DNA of 64,000 nucleotides from Trema orientale. Lineage: Eukaryota > Streptophyta > Magnoliopsida > Rosales > Cannabaceae. Position 1 is the stretch's first letter. The number at the start of each line of letters is the position of its first letter. Under the pieces are notes generated by a model. The model was given only the letters and a program-made list of their open reading frames with translations. It did not search any database and was not told where the DNA came from. A program made the translations under genes and the position numbers. Location of the stretch: the NCBI GenBank assembly GCA_002914845.1, contig JXTC01000122.1, positions 274,495 to 338,494 of the forward strand, written 5' to 3'. This document shows, piece by piece, positions 1 to 11,672 of this stretch.

Positions 1-1206
1 TACAAGAGGTATTAGATCTATTCTCTTTGTGTGTTCCTATTTGCTATAAATTAATACTATACACTCATATAGTCAATTGTTTTGAGAAAATTTTTGAATG
101 TTCCTGTGCCAATCTTCCGCTGCGAAAATCGTTTTAGTTCCTACAGTGGACTTGTTGACCAAGTCTTATGCAAATAAAATGGAGATGCAAATGAGATGGA
201 GATGGTGATAACAACAAGAAAAGTAATCAGTTTATGAGAGATAAAAGTGACGATGGTGCGGTCAAAGGCCCATTTTGGAATTATTTGATGATACTTGCAC
301 AGAGTGATCTGATGGTGATTATGTACAGGTGAATCAAGGTATGATAACCACGGGTGAAACTTGGCACAAAGTGAAGACAAAACTTTGTGGGATTAATGGT
401 AAGAAAATAGTAATGGTGGCTTCGAGATTAACCAGAATAAATGAAGGTGATAGTGAGGATGGTCACAGTTATATGAGAAATATGTGGTAGTGACGCAAGG
501 AATTAATACAAGAGAATGCGCGAGAGATCGATAGATAATGGAAAAGATGGAAGAAAAAAAAAAGTAGGACCAAAGGGCTTCGGTATTAATCAAAACTATA
601 AGAAAGAGAAGTTTTAATGCTTCAGATGAACAAGAACAAAAGAGAGAGCAGGATGAGAATGCCGTAGGAATGAAGAGATAAAGGAGAGTATTGTATTAAG
701 AGTAAATGAGCTGCCCATTATATTAGAACAAAGCCTTTATATATAGGCAAACAAGATGAACCTAACCGCTTGTTAAAAGCATCTCCATGGAAAATTCACC
801 GTGAGGTGCCATATAGAGAAGGAATCTCCTAAGAGCTGGAAACGTATTTCACATATTAATTAAATATAATATTTTGTCCCATCTAAATTTACCATATATC
901 CATTTTTGAGTGTGTTCTCTAATTTAGTGTTGATAAATGACCAAAACTGCTTCTAATTGAGTGTTGACATCTTGCCATAAGTGGAGTCTTCAAATAATCT
1001 TTTCCTTGATGGTATGGCTTGAAATTTGATAATTCTCCAATGAAAATTTGACACTTATCTTGGAATGTCAATCTCCTTTTTGGTCCAATATAATTTTGAC
1101 ACGTCGCATTTTTTAATTGACCCCATATTGTGTAATTATCACATTATTTGTGACTTAATATTTTTAGTTGGTGACTAATTATTAAAATTTGTCACACCCC
1201 AAAACA
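1..1206. other. Unassigned left-edge region, possibly old LTR sequence
   Basis: No convincing gene is seen. Read on the minus strand, 720-760 contains a TATA-like tract followed downstream by pyrimidine-rich sequence with many CACCATC-type words. That resembles the composition of the U3-R-U5 region of the gypsy LTR at 40.6-41.3 kb, but I see no matching ends. Two 66-79 codon open frames on the minus strand look non-coding: biased composition and no recognisable motif. From about 840 to 1206 the DNA is AT-rich and featureless. Confidence 0.3.
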
Positions 1207-1567
1207 ACTTGTTTATGTCGTACTAGTGTTTCTATCAGAAGTCAGACATTTCAATAATTTGAGACACATCATTCTCATTGAGATAGACAAACACTACAAT
1301 CTTTAGTAAATGAAGTATTTCATCTTTATTTACAGATTATGAACTAGTTAATTTAGACTTAGATAAAGAAATAAGTCTCCTCATAATTAACACTTAATTG
1401 TGTTTATTTCTTTATACACAAATAAAGTCATGGAATCTTTTTCTGATAAATAAACTATTCAACTGAGGCAGTTTAATCTAGCAAATATTATAATTACATA
1501 TAAGAGAAAGTTGTTTACATTAAAGGGTAAAATTAGAAATCTACTTTTTAGGGCAAATATTCTAATA
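1207..1567 (-). repeat. Truncated 3' LTR of the left copia element
   Basis: This segment matches 8828-9179 and 60570-60932 closely. Shared words include ACTTGTTTATGT, TACTAGTGTTTC, ATCAGAAGTC and the terminal AGGGCAAATAT. Homology stops abruptly at about 1207, so only the U3 start (in element orientation) remains. On the minus strand it is preceded by GGACAAGTGAGAA, which fits a copia polypurine tract. Confidence 0.7.
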
Positions 1568-1686
1568 ATTTCTCACTTGTCCAAAAAGCAGTTACTCAAA
1601 CTAACATACTAAAAGCCCAAAAATGTTCCAAATGACCGAAATTAATAAAAATAAAAAATTAAGTGTTCAACTAACAACTTAAATGA

Positions 1687-3110
1687 CTAAGAAAGGTAAT
1701 GAAGATCATAAGCTCTCTCTTCATCGTTTTCTTGACGCACTTCTCTCTCATTCTCTAGAAAGTCTCTATTTCTACCGATGAAGGTAGTATTGGTAGATTG
1801 TCTATAAAAAATGTAGCCCTTCTCTTCCATCGGGTAGCTAAGCAGAAAACATTTTTCTGTATCAACTCCGTCTCCTACTCTCTTGCACGGGTATACTTCA
1901 CAACTCCATACCTTTAGATGGTCTAAGCCCTCTAATAGCCCATCCATATCTGAAAAGGTATCGAAGTAATTTTATCTGATGGAGTAAAGTTGAGGATGTA
2001 CGAAGACGTCTTCAAAGCATAATCCCTGTACCTTTTCAGTAGCAGTGACTCCCGGTACATCAGCTCTACGGTGTGCTCGAGTCTGATATTATACCTCTCA
2101 GCAGCTCCTATATGACTATGCTCATAGATAGTCATATATTTATAAAGAATAGCAAGATCAGCTAATGTTGGTCTCAGCAGATCACGTAGAGAATCCATAT
2201 CTCCATGTTCAGATTTAATTTTGAACTTCTTGACCTTGGTATCGTATTGTATCCGCATCTTTCTGTCAAACTCATGGCAAGCATCTGAGACTTCATTGTA
2301 TTTCTTCAGAAGATACACTTATCCGAAATCCGAATATTCATCAACAAAAGTGACAAACAATACATGCTTGTTACAGGAATCTACCTCCATTAGTTCGTAG
2401 ATATGCACATGTATGCACTCTAAACGTGTTTCAGCTTTTTCGTAACGAATGGCAAGACGACGCTTATACTCCACAGGCTTCTTGCAATCTTCGCAGTCTA
2501 TGTCATTATTGATATCTACTTCATATAAGTGACCCAGCTCCATACGTCTGCGAAATTCTGAACATAGCATGTCTCCGAGTCGCTTGTGCCAATCAATAGT
2601 GTTGTGCTCTTTCCTAATATCTTTCACTATCTCTTGGAGTTTACTAATACTCATCATAGAAGATGATGCACTTTGTGACTTCGGAGTTAAAACATAAAGT
2701 CTATTCTGCACTTTTCCCACATAGTACAATAGATTATTATAGAAGACGTGCACCTTCTTGTCAAGTACAAAATGGTAGCCTTCTCTATACATCTTCGATA
2801 TTGAAAGAGCATTCATACTTAACTCTAGTGCGTAGTAGCAATTTTTCATAATCATGGAGCTATCATTGATTTTCAGGTAAGCATCGCCCATGCCTTGAAC
2901 TCGAACTCTTCGAATGTCTTCAACTTCCATATGACGACCAGCATCAGTAAATTGATTTAGTTCAATAAACCATTTCTTGCCATTATAGATATTGACATTA
3001 GTTCCTGAGTCCACTAACCAGAGATCTCGCATATCCTTAGCTGAGAGATATTTTCTTGGCCTTCCAGATGATCTAACTACCGAGAAGATCTTAACCTCTT
3101 TTTAGTAGAG
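1687..3110 (-). pseudogene. Copia pol remnant: protease, pre-integrase, integrase; no RT
   Basis: Three minus-strand open stretches follow one another. At 3032-2319 there is an aspartic-protease start (LVDSG), a copia pre-integrase module (WHKRLG) and the start of the integrase core (FVTFVDEYSDFG). At 2318-1932 there is a diverged integrase core with AAERYN and ALKTSSYILN, which correspond to conserved copia integrase blocks. At 1947-1687 there is the integrase C-terminal part (LKVWSCEVY, KGYIFYRQ). Stops and frame changes separate them, and residues expected in the catalytic triad are not all visible, so it is dead. Reverse transcriptase, which should lie next, is absent. Family assignment is from motif order; confidence is good for copia, low for lineage. 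Confidence 0.75.
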
Positions 3111-3240
3111 GTATCCTTAGGTTGATTATCGTTCAAACTCATTGAACGCTATGATATCTCCATATATGTCCTTATTCTACTCCGTGTACAGTATTCCTTT
3201 GTCTCTTTCCTCTTTTTGGAAACCTTATCCATCTTATGAA

Positions 3241-6200
3241 AAAGAATTTCCTCAAAAACTACAAAATGATAAAATTTCCAATTAGAAAAAAGCCATAAAA
3301 TAAATCTAATTCATAATCGAATTTAATGAATTTAATTCATAATTAAATTCTGTAAGTTTAATTCTCAATTAAACACATAAGGAAAAATAATCGAATACAA
3401 ACATCTTTGTTTCGATTTAATTTTGCAGTAAGATAATAAACCCCTTAACAAGGGTGTTCATTATCTTGAATAAGATAATAAATACCTCAACAAGGGTATT
3501 AATTATCAGGAATGAACTTTGACATAGTCACCAACTCTTATAATTGACCAATCAAAGTAACTGACTTAAATTCAGCAAACAATTTGTGCAAGATATTGTA
3601 GTACATATATAGTAAAACAAGAAACATAAATACAATGACGTATAATCAAATAAGAAGATTATGTGTTATACTCTTATTGGCCATTTGGAAACTATGGATA
3701 AACTACGGACAAGTATGCAAATTATGATCCTCCTAGTACTCAACTAAGTTTGATAGTTTATCTGAATGTAAAAGAATTTAAAATACTTAATATTAAATCT
3801 ATCAAAATAAAATGCTGGTGAAGAATCCCTAAGTCTATCACAAATATTCAAGGTATTTTGACCTACCATAGATTATAAGTTACCTACGAGTAATCATGTC
3901 AATTTACAAGTTAAATGTGAATAATTCATTTTAGACAAAAAGATAAATTATTTCATATTCCAGTTTGCTAATTATCCCGCTTATCGGTCCATAGAATTAC
4001 TAACATAGCTCCTATGGGAGGTTAATAGCATCCTATATTGAGTATGCAACTATCATTTCAATTTATAAGCTTTCTTATATAATACAGTCTCGTACAGGAG
4101 ATCAGTATGTAAAGTCCACTCGCAATTTTATCATAAGAGATTTAGTACCAGTAATACCCAGATGAAAACTTTCCTACGAGAGCTCAGTAAGATTCTGAAG
4201 CGAGGCACATCTTTAGAACTATTGAACCAATAATGGAGACCCTAGATATCTCATACCCGCTCCCACTCAATCTTTTTAAAAAAGAAAAAAAAAAAAAAAG
4301 GATTTCTGATTCTACCCAGTTATCTAACTTACTTAGTAACTACAAAATCAATTATGTATATCCAATTATGCGATTTAGAGAGAATGAGCTAATTTAAGAC
4401 ATTATGACATACTATTCTAGATATGGCCCTATGATCGAGCAATTATTGTCTCTAAAGCTAAAGTGCTAATACTATATTATACATCTCATGCACATAAAAG
4501 TAGACAATAAAAGCATACAGGACATAACGATCAAGGAAGAAGATCTGTAGATTGTAATTCATTCAAGCAAAACTTTTTCATAAGAAAATTCAATTATTTG
4601 GTCAACAGTCTTTCAAATAAAGATAAATAATTGATAATGGTATTTAAACCAAGTCCTGTATAAAAATTAGTTTTGAAAAAATCTAACTAAGAAACTTTAA
4701 CTGCTAAATTATTCAACCAATAATTTTAAAAATTTTTAGTAGTAGAATTTAATCAAATTAAATTCCAAGTGTATTTATAAAAATAAGTAAACAGTTATAA
4801 AAACATATTTCTATAAAAGTATAAACAAATAATTATAAATACAAGTAATGAATACAAATAACTTTATATACATGCATTAATTTTCTAAAAATTAATTATT
4901 TCAAAACTAAATAATAGTTTAAAATAATTATGGATTAAAAGTAACAAAATATAAAAACTTCTCACTCAATATGACAATCATATCGAATGTATTTTCTAAA
5001 AAATATAATTATCTCATAATTCTTAAAATGCCTTTTATCATATAAAATATTACTATAATAATCTCATAATTACCAATATTTTATATCATGTACTACAGCA
5101 CAAAATATTATCATAATTATCACATAATTAAAATATTTTAATCTCATTAAAATTAAGCTCCAATTTTCTTGCAAATCATGAAAATAAATAATTAACCTTA
5201 TAGTATTATTATCCTTTTAATTAATATAATTAATCTCATCCATTAATATTAATTACTAATAATTAATCATATTAATAATTATTAAATAATAAAAATTAAT
5301 CACATTAATAATTATTAAATAATAATTTGAAAAATTATTTAAATTCAATAATTAATGTTTTCTAGTAAAACATATTATCCTATGTGTAAGAATTAAGTTC
5401 ATATTTAATTCTTGTCTAAATTTAAAATTATCTAATATTTTTAAATTATTGACTTGTTAGGATAATTCAAATAATTAGAGAATAAATCACATTTATTATC
5501 TAATTATTAATTAATTAATTTATCTAATCTTATCTGAATCTCATTAAGATACTACTTTAAACTCATTAAGATCTAAAGAATAATAAGAGATAATTATTTT
5601 TAATTATAAAAATCCTATTTCTATAACTGTATTTAGAAAAGATTAATTGCAATATATTAAATTAAGAAATAATTAAAACTCTTTTAATTAATTTTAATTA
5701 ATTAGAAACTTATAGTTCATATAATGTTTCTGTATTTATCTATATTTATATATAATTATAATCAAATAATTCTAATAATTAAATAAAAGTCATATCTAAA
5801 TTTAATTATAATAGAAATCTAATCATTATTAAATTTCTATAATTAATTAAAATTATTTAATTATAAATGGATATAACTTTCTAATTAATTAATTATATTA
5901 ATTAATTACCTAATTAATCTCATTAATTAGTAGTGTTACTAATCTAATTAGCTATCTCTAACAATATTCTAATTACTATAATTAGAATAATTATAAGATA
6001 AATAGTTATTATAATTAACTATAGAATATTAATCTAATTAAATTCAAATTTTTTCTATCCTAACTAATCTCATTAATTATGAATTTGAATAATCTATGGA
6101 TAGTAAATATTTAAATCTAATCTGATTAGATTTAGTTTCGAATTTAAATTCAAAACTATATTCTAATTTAAATTAAATTTAAATTAAAGATAATTAATAA

Positions 6201-6739
6201 ATTTAAATTATTCAAATTTAAACTATCATAATTTATAGATAATTATCTAATTATATTTAATCACGTTAAATATCAAATTAATTTGAATAGTTGTTATCTA
6301 TTTAAATTCAAACTTTAAATAGAAAGAAATAGAAAATCTTATCTAATTTCAAAAATTAGTAGATACCCTATTCAAATTCAAATTAACTATTAGATTTATT
6401 AGGATAATATCTAATCATATCTAATCTCATTAAATACCTAATTAATTTGAATAACTATTATTTATTTAAATTCAAAATTAAAATATTAGAGATAATATAG
6501 GAAATCTTATCCAATTTCAAAAATTAGTAGATATCCTATTTGAATTCAAATTAATTACTAGATAATATCCTATCTATTTGATTAATTCAAATTTAACATT
6601 ATCCTATAGTAAATTAAATTTAAAATAGGATAACTCAAAACTAGATAACTATCCTAATCTCATTTGAATAGTTTCCTATTTCAAAATTTGAATTCAAATT
6701 AAATAATTATCTAATTAATTAAAAATAATTAATTTAGAC
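3241..6739. other. Very AT-rich, gene-free interior of the left copia element
   Basis: About 3.5 kb without a coding signal on either strand. From about 4600 to 6720 it is almost pure A+T with recurring words such as AATTAATT, TCATTAAT and AATTCAAATTAA. It occupies the place where leader and gag of the minus-strand element should be. A run of 15 or so A lies near 4285. It could be a decayed leader or an unrelated AT-rich insertion. Confidence 0.5.
6246..6560. repeat. Diverged tandem duplication, about 170 bp period
   Basis: Two neighbouring blocks share the word order AATTTGAATA, TTATTTAAATTCAAA, TTTCAAAAATTAGTAGATA and CAAATTAA. The phrase ATTAGTAGATA recurs about 171 bases apart. It lies in the AT-rich interior of the copia element. 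Confidence 0.55.
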
Positions 6740-7100
6740 ATTAGTGGTGGTTGCAGAAACACCACCACCATCGGCCTACTGGCCGTCACCGCCCAAGGAA
6801 GGCGACGAAAAAACGAAGCAAGTGAGCAGTGTGTGCCAGGCATGCTGGCGGCGTGCAAGCCATGCATAGCCATGGTGCAGCCCGCGCTTGCCACACTCGA
6901 GCACTGGACGGCTCGCGCACAAGTGCAGCAGGCCGCAGTGGACGGCTCGCGCACAAGTGCAGCAGGCCGCAGTGGCCATGATGCGCGGAAGGGCCACACG
7001 CCATTGGCGTGCGCTGGGCACGCTGGCCGCACATATCGCATACAGACCGTGCACGGGCCGCACAGGCCACGCGAGGCAGTGTGCACGCACACCAGATTTT
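6740..7100. other. GC-rich island with a perfect 34-bp tandem repeat
   Basis: This block of about 360 bp is GC-rich between flanks that are almost pure A+T. A 34-bp unit beginning GGACGGCTCGCG is repeated exactly at 6906-6939 and 6940-6973. Several overlapping open frames exist on both strands, as expected from high GC with few stops, and none shows a recognisable domain. In the minus-strand element it lies about 300 bp downstream of the primer-binding site. It may be a captured host fragment; that is inference. Confidence 0.6.
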
Positions 7101-7405
7101 TTTTTTTAATGCTGAAAAAATTAAAACTAAATCAAAAAATTCTGGAAAAAATTTAGATTTCGAAACTCATTGAAAACATGTTAATGAATCTATCAACCAT
7201 AAAATTCAAGAACATCTAAACCTAATTTTGCTAAAATCACAATCCACAAGTTTTCTCACTATGCAAAAATCAATAGTATACGTAATTAAATATCATCCAT
7301 TACCATGAATCATTTAATTATCATAGATATAAATTGCTCAAACTCAATCACATAACCTAGATCATACAATTCTAGATCAATATTATGCCATACATATGAA
7401 CCTAT

Positions 7406-7417
7406 GCTCTGATACCA
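7406..7417 (-). other. Primer-binding site, initiator tRNA-Met type
   Basis: The minus strand reads TGGTATCAGAGC, the classic plant copia primer-binding site complementary to the 3' end of initiator tRNA-Met. It lies five bases inside the LTR end at 7423. This fixes the orientation of the element as minus. Confidence 0.85.
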
Positions 7418-7422
7418 CTTAT

Positions 7423-9179
7423 TGAAAACTATAGAAAACACATGCTCACATCATGAATGCAGCAGAAAAGTTAACGGATTTAGGTTTTAAAATTTTTTCA
7501 TGAAAACAGTTTTCATAACTATAGAACATACATATATCATATGCATGATCATGTATAACATAAATCAAATCTAGATGCATAAATCCTAGAGATTAGATTT
7601 GGGGTTTACATCTTATAACGTGCTCTTCCTTGATCTCCTTGTTGATAGTGATCAAATTTCTAACCCTACATCTTCTTGTCTATGCTACTGCTCTTGGTTG
7701 ATGAGGCTAGTGGGCACCAAGTTGAATCCTTCGTTAGAGAACGATCAAGAACACCTTCTTGATCCTTTGGAACACCAGGATATGGGATGAGAATATGAGG
7801 TTGCAGGAAACTTTTTCTCTTTCTCTTTCTCTTTCTCAACATTGGCCGAAAATCCTCTCTCTCTCACTCTGTTATGCGTGTGACACTCTTAGTGTTACTG
7901 TACAGTTTTTCCTCTCATGTATCTTATATATATGAGGCCCAAAAACTGCTAATCCTAGTCCAACTAAGATTGGACTTATTCTCCAATTTGGACTTTAGGT
8001 ATATTTTTATAAATATGTCCAACTAATGTAATTTATTTATAAAAATACCAACTTCTGTATAGAATCATCATTTTACACAGTTTCATGAAACTAATTTCAT
8101 AAATACCACTAACCAATTAATGAGCTTTGCTGAACTAAACAAGGGACCTAATGGATCCAAATAATCTAAGATCCAATAGTATGATAAATACATAATAACT
8201 CTTATTATAGTATTTATATAAATACTATTAGTAAATGGGACACTCTACTAAAGGTCAAATACTGCACTCTTAGATTAAATATCATACCTTTTATAGAGAT
8301 TTAATCAACTAACCTTGATTAACCGATCCATCTAGCATATTCTATGCCACATGTAAAATCCATATACAGTGCCGTAGTTAGATAGGTGAAATTATCGTAA
8401 TATCCCTCCGACACATATTTACTTTTAAGTTATCATCTTTCTATCGAGGAATAATGTTGTCGATAATTTTATTCTCAATGGCCATTTAGACAAAATTATC
8501 AACTAATTCACAAAGTAAATACTAAGATCTTAGATTTAATTATTCCATAAATCTTAAAAGACCCTAAAATGGCATTAATATATAGTATCCTCAACTATTT
8601 GGATTTCCCGTCAATTCATCAGTCATAACCTCCAATATGCTAGAGTTCGCCTCTAATTTCACAGATGCTAGTCTTTTAACAAATCAAAAGGCTACAACTC
8701 ATGAAAGCAAGTCCAGTCAAACATCAAGGATTAAGATCTATATACTAAGAGCTAGTTTATGGTAATATTAAGAATTGAGTTACGGTACTCCAATTCTTTA
8801 TATTATCGGGTCTAGTTCAATACACATAACTTGTTTATGTTGTACTAGTGTTTCAATCAGAAGTCGGACACTTCAATGATTTGAGACATATTATTCTCGT
8901 TGAGATAAACAAATACTATAATCTTTAATAAAGAAAGTATTCCATCTTTATTTATAGATTGTGAACTATTTATTTTAGACTTAGATAAAGAAACAAGTCT
9001 ACCCAAAATTAACACTTAATTATGTTTGTTTCTTTATACACAAATAAAGTCATGAAATTTTTTTTAGATAAATAAACTATGTAACTGAGATAGTTTAATC
9101 TAGCAAATATCATAATTACAAGTTGTTTACCTAAAAGGGTAAAATTGGAAATATATTTTTTAGGGCAAATATCCTAACA
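7423..9179 (-). repeat. 5' LTR of the left copia element (1757 bp)
   Basis: The plus strand begins TGAAAAC at 7423 and ends CTAACA at 9179, giving TG...CA termini. The low end abuts the primer-binding site. A close relative of the whole segment is at 59166-60932 and a truncated one at 1207-1567. On the minus strand a TATA-like tract at 7933-7924 (ATATATATAA) is a likely promoter for the element. An open stretch on the plus strand at 7599-7790 is antisense to the transcript and has no recognised motif. Confidence 0.8.
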
Positions 9180-9410
9180 TTAAATCCATCAAGAATTTGA
9201 TAATGTACATTCAATTTCTTTTAATATCACAAAAATAATTTTTTGATTTTATTTTTTTGTTTTTTTTTTTACATTCCTTTTACTCCAAAAATACCATCTA
9301 TAATTACATTCATTCTTTTTACGTTTAAAATACCCTATCCTTAGCTTGTTTATTTGATGTAATAATCTACTTTCCTTTTTTTATCTTTCCTTCTATTTTA
9401 TATATGGTTG

Positions 9411-9626
9411 CCAATCCCATAGGAATTTTTTTTTTTTTTTAACCTATGTGTAGGTATTTTTTTTTCAGCCGTTGGATCATTATACTATAATGAAGTGCAT
9501 GAAAAGACGTGCATCATTAATGTTATTTCTCTCTCTTACTTTTTAATATAAAAAACTGTGCAAGAAAAATTTTTATTAGCCAAAATGATATCTATGTATA
9601 GGTAAAAAAAATACCTACTAAATTGG
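9411..9626. mobile_element. MITE, copy A
   Basis: A 216-bp fold-back element. The left end reads CCAATCCCATAGG and the right end CCTACTAAATTGG. An internal inverted pair is built on ACCTATGTGTAGGT and ACCTATAGATA-like words. It shares its core (CCGTTGGATCATTAT, AAAGACGTGCATC, TTTCTCTCTCTTAC) with the copy at 12175-12408 inside LAR intron 2. No coding capacity. Confidence 0.75.
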
Positions 9627-10244
9627 TGCCATTTATATATATATATATATAGGTCAGAAATTTTTTTTTAATTAATATAATTTAAGAAAGTTCCAAACGA
9701 GAGTTCTAAATCGATGATTATGCATGGAAAAAGAAAACGAAAACTTATACTGAAAGTTTAATGCTCTTGGTAATTAGAGATTGATGCTCTTGAAAAAGTT
9801 TTTAACTTCAAATTAATCATTACTTTGTATCTTCAATTCTTTATCATGTGTTTTTGCTTTATTATTAATTTTTTGAGTCGATTTTGAAGAATAAAAAGAT
9901 AACTTTCTTCTAGGATACAAGAAATTTAATAGCTTTTACTATTTTTGGTACTTTTGGAGGATTCTTTATATAATTAATATGCATATTTAATTATATAATT
10001 TTCTTTTTTGATAATTGTAATCATAGATAAATTTGTAATTAAAATCATGAATATACACCATTTAAATGGTGATTATTTTAGAACTTCCAAAAAAATGAAA
10101 TAGGTAAATTATTCTGGAATAAGTACATATATTATAATTTATTCTCAATTAATACTACTTCCATGTTATAACTAGCTATGTCATACTCATTCCATTTCAT
10201 ACATGTTGGCTGTATACAATTAAATGCCACCCATCTTTTAATAG
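9627..10244. other. AT-rich intergenic spacer
   Basis: No gene, RNA or repeat with clear ends is visible. It has a short TA microsatellite near 9635-9650 and long A or T runs. Confidence 0.5.
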
Positions 10245-10251
10245 GGATACC

Positions 10252-10400
10252 TTAAGGCCTTCTCTCACTTAGGGAGGGTGAGGTCAAGGGTTCGAGCCCT
10301 CACGTCGCTCTTAGAAGCCCAACCGAATGGGGGTGGCTCTGGGAAGTGACCCACTACCAGGATCTCATCCGCGCCTTTTTTATTATCAAAAAAAAAAAAA
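10252..10400 (+). mobile_element. tRNA-derived SINE with 7-bp target duplication
   Basis: The element carries a Pol III B box, GGTTCGAGCCC, at 10289-10299. Its body is GC-richer than the surroundings and it ends in a run of A. It is flanked by the direct repeat GGATACC at 10245-10251 and 10401-10407. That is the hallmark of target-primed reverse transcription. The A box is weak. It is about 150 bp long, in the usual plant SINE range, and has no coding capacity. Confidence 0.8.
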
Positions 10401-10407
10401 GGATACC

Positions 10408-11550
10408 AAAAACAAAAAAGATATCTAGTATTTATAAAATAAAATAAAACACATATTTAGTCACAATTCAAATTTTTTTTGTAATTATTAATTTATTTAT
10501 TTATTTTAAATAATGGTTGAGAGATTTAAACCTTAAATCTCAATAAAAAATATAATTAAAATTAGTATTTAAAGAATCACAATTTGTTATTAATATAATT
10601 TTATGTACAATCTATTATTTAATTATGAAATTGATTGTGACCAAAAGGTTATTTTTTTCTTTTCGTTTACTTGGGAATTTGGATTCAATCAGAAGACCTC
10701 CAGCAAATCATACATGTAACTACAAATCGAAGTTCGTACAATCATATGAAATTGTATTTTTTTAACTAAATAATAAACTTATAACCAAGTTTCTCGCCAT
10801 GGACTTTTTAATTATGATGGTTTTTTTTAACTTTCGCAACATTCTTTTTTATTACAGGAGTATGATCCACTTTTATCACAAATTAAATTTTGAGTAATTA
10901 ATAGAACAAAAACTGCAGTAGTTCCGCCTATTTTGATGAAATTAATACTTATATCTTTTTTTTGGCTCAAAAATTAATTAAAATGTTTTATATAAAACTA
11001 CATTTTAATTTCTTATCGACTCCTCATTCCTTTCTTTGATTCGAATTTAGTATCAAATATTTCAAGGTAGTACATATGGTGGACCCACGTTAATGACTAA
11101 TGTATCTAAAATGATATGGGCCATTCGATATTGATGATACAGAAACCAAACACTGATAACTAATCAAGTATAATTGGTTCCAAAAGTTGACCACAACTAA
11201 GGTCGTTTCTCTGATCATAGACTGTACATTGATCAATGACACCATAAAATCTACAAAGATGATCATGATGATGGGTTAGTGCCCCCACGCGAGCCTATAG
11301 CTTATTCTTAGCTATCAGTCAAAGCCAGCCAGCGCGTTAGCCATTATCTAAAAGTCCAACCCAAGAAAAACAATACATATTTGTATTACTCACAAAATAA
11401 CAAAAAGAATAATATGTCATCACCAAAAAAATTGGATATGTAATTCATCCCCACCAAAAAAATTGGATTGCTATTGTCTATCAGGAAGGGTAGTTGAGAA
11501 CCCAATTGTGTCGTCAAAATTGAATCAAAATAATTCTAAGCCAGCCGCCC
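10408..11550. other. LAR upstream region
   Basis: No gene is seen. The last few hundred bases before the TATA box should contain the LAR promoter. Words that MYB-type regulators of flavonoid genes could bind, such as ACCAAAC near 11145, are present, but they are too short to claim as functional. 10459-10643 has a weak inverted pair built on AGTCACAAT and ATTGTGACC. Confidence 0.35.
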
Positions 11551-11557
11551 TATAAAT
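11551..11557 (+). promoter_or_regulatory. Probable TATA box of LAR
   Basis: TATAAAT lies 116 bases upstream of the LAR start codon in a CG-flanked context (GCCGCCC before it). A start site near 11580 would give a 5' leader of roughly 90 bases. It is inferred from position and sequence only. Confidence 0.6.
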
Positions 11558-11672
11558 TGGCTCCCATAGTATCTATTTAAAACCCAAGTGGTTACTTTTT
11601 TCACTCTCAACACTCCCAAATCGGAAGGAGAGAAAATTAATTTGACTAATTAGTAGTAGTACTATAGCGAAT

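Larger units (their letters stand above)
1207..9179 (-). mobile_element. Decayed Ty1/copia LTR retrotransposon, minus strand
   Basis: The element reads right to left: 5' LTR (7423-9179), primer-binding site (7406-7417), a long AT-rich leader with a GC-rich island, a pol remnant (about 3110-1687), a purine-rich stretch (about 1568-1590) and a truncated 3' LTR (1207-1567). The order protease, pre-integrase region, integrase is Ty1/copia order. No reverse transcriptase or RNase H is present, although they should follow integrase, and no gag is recognisable. The element is therefore non-autonomous and internally deleted. The 3' LTR lacks most of its length, so the target-site duplication cannot be checked. 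Confidence 0.75.

Noticed and set aside
6715..7156. Several overlapping open frames on both strands in the GC-rich island
   Set aside because: High GC removes stops in all frames, one 34-bp unit is tandemly repeated, and no frame shows a known motif or a bias that favours it over the others.
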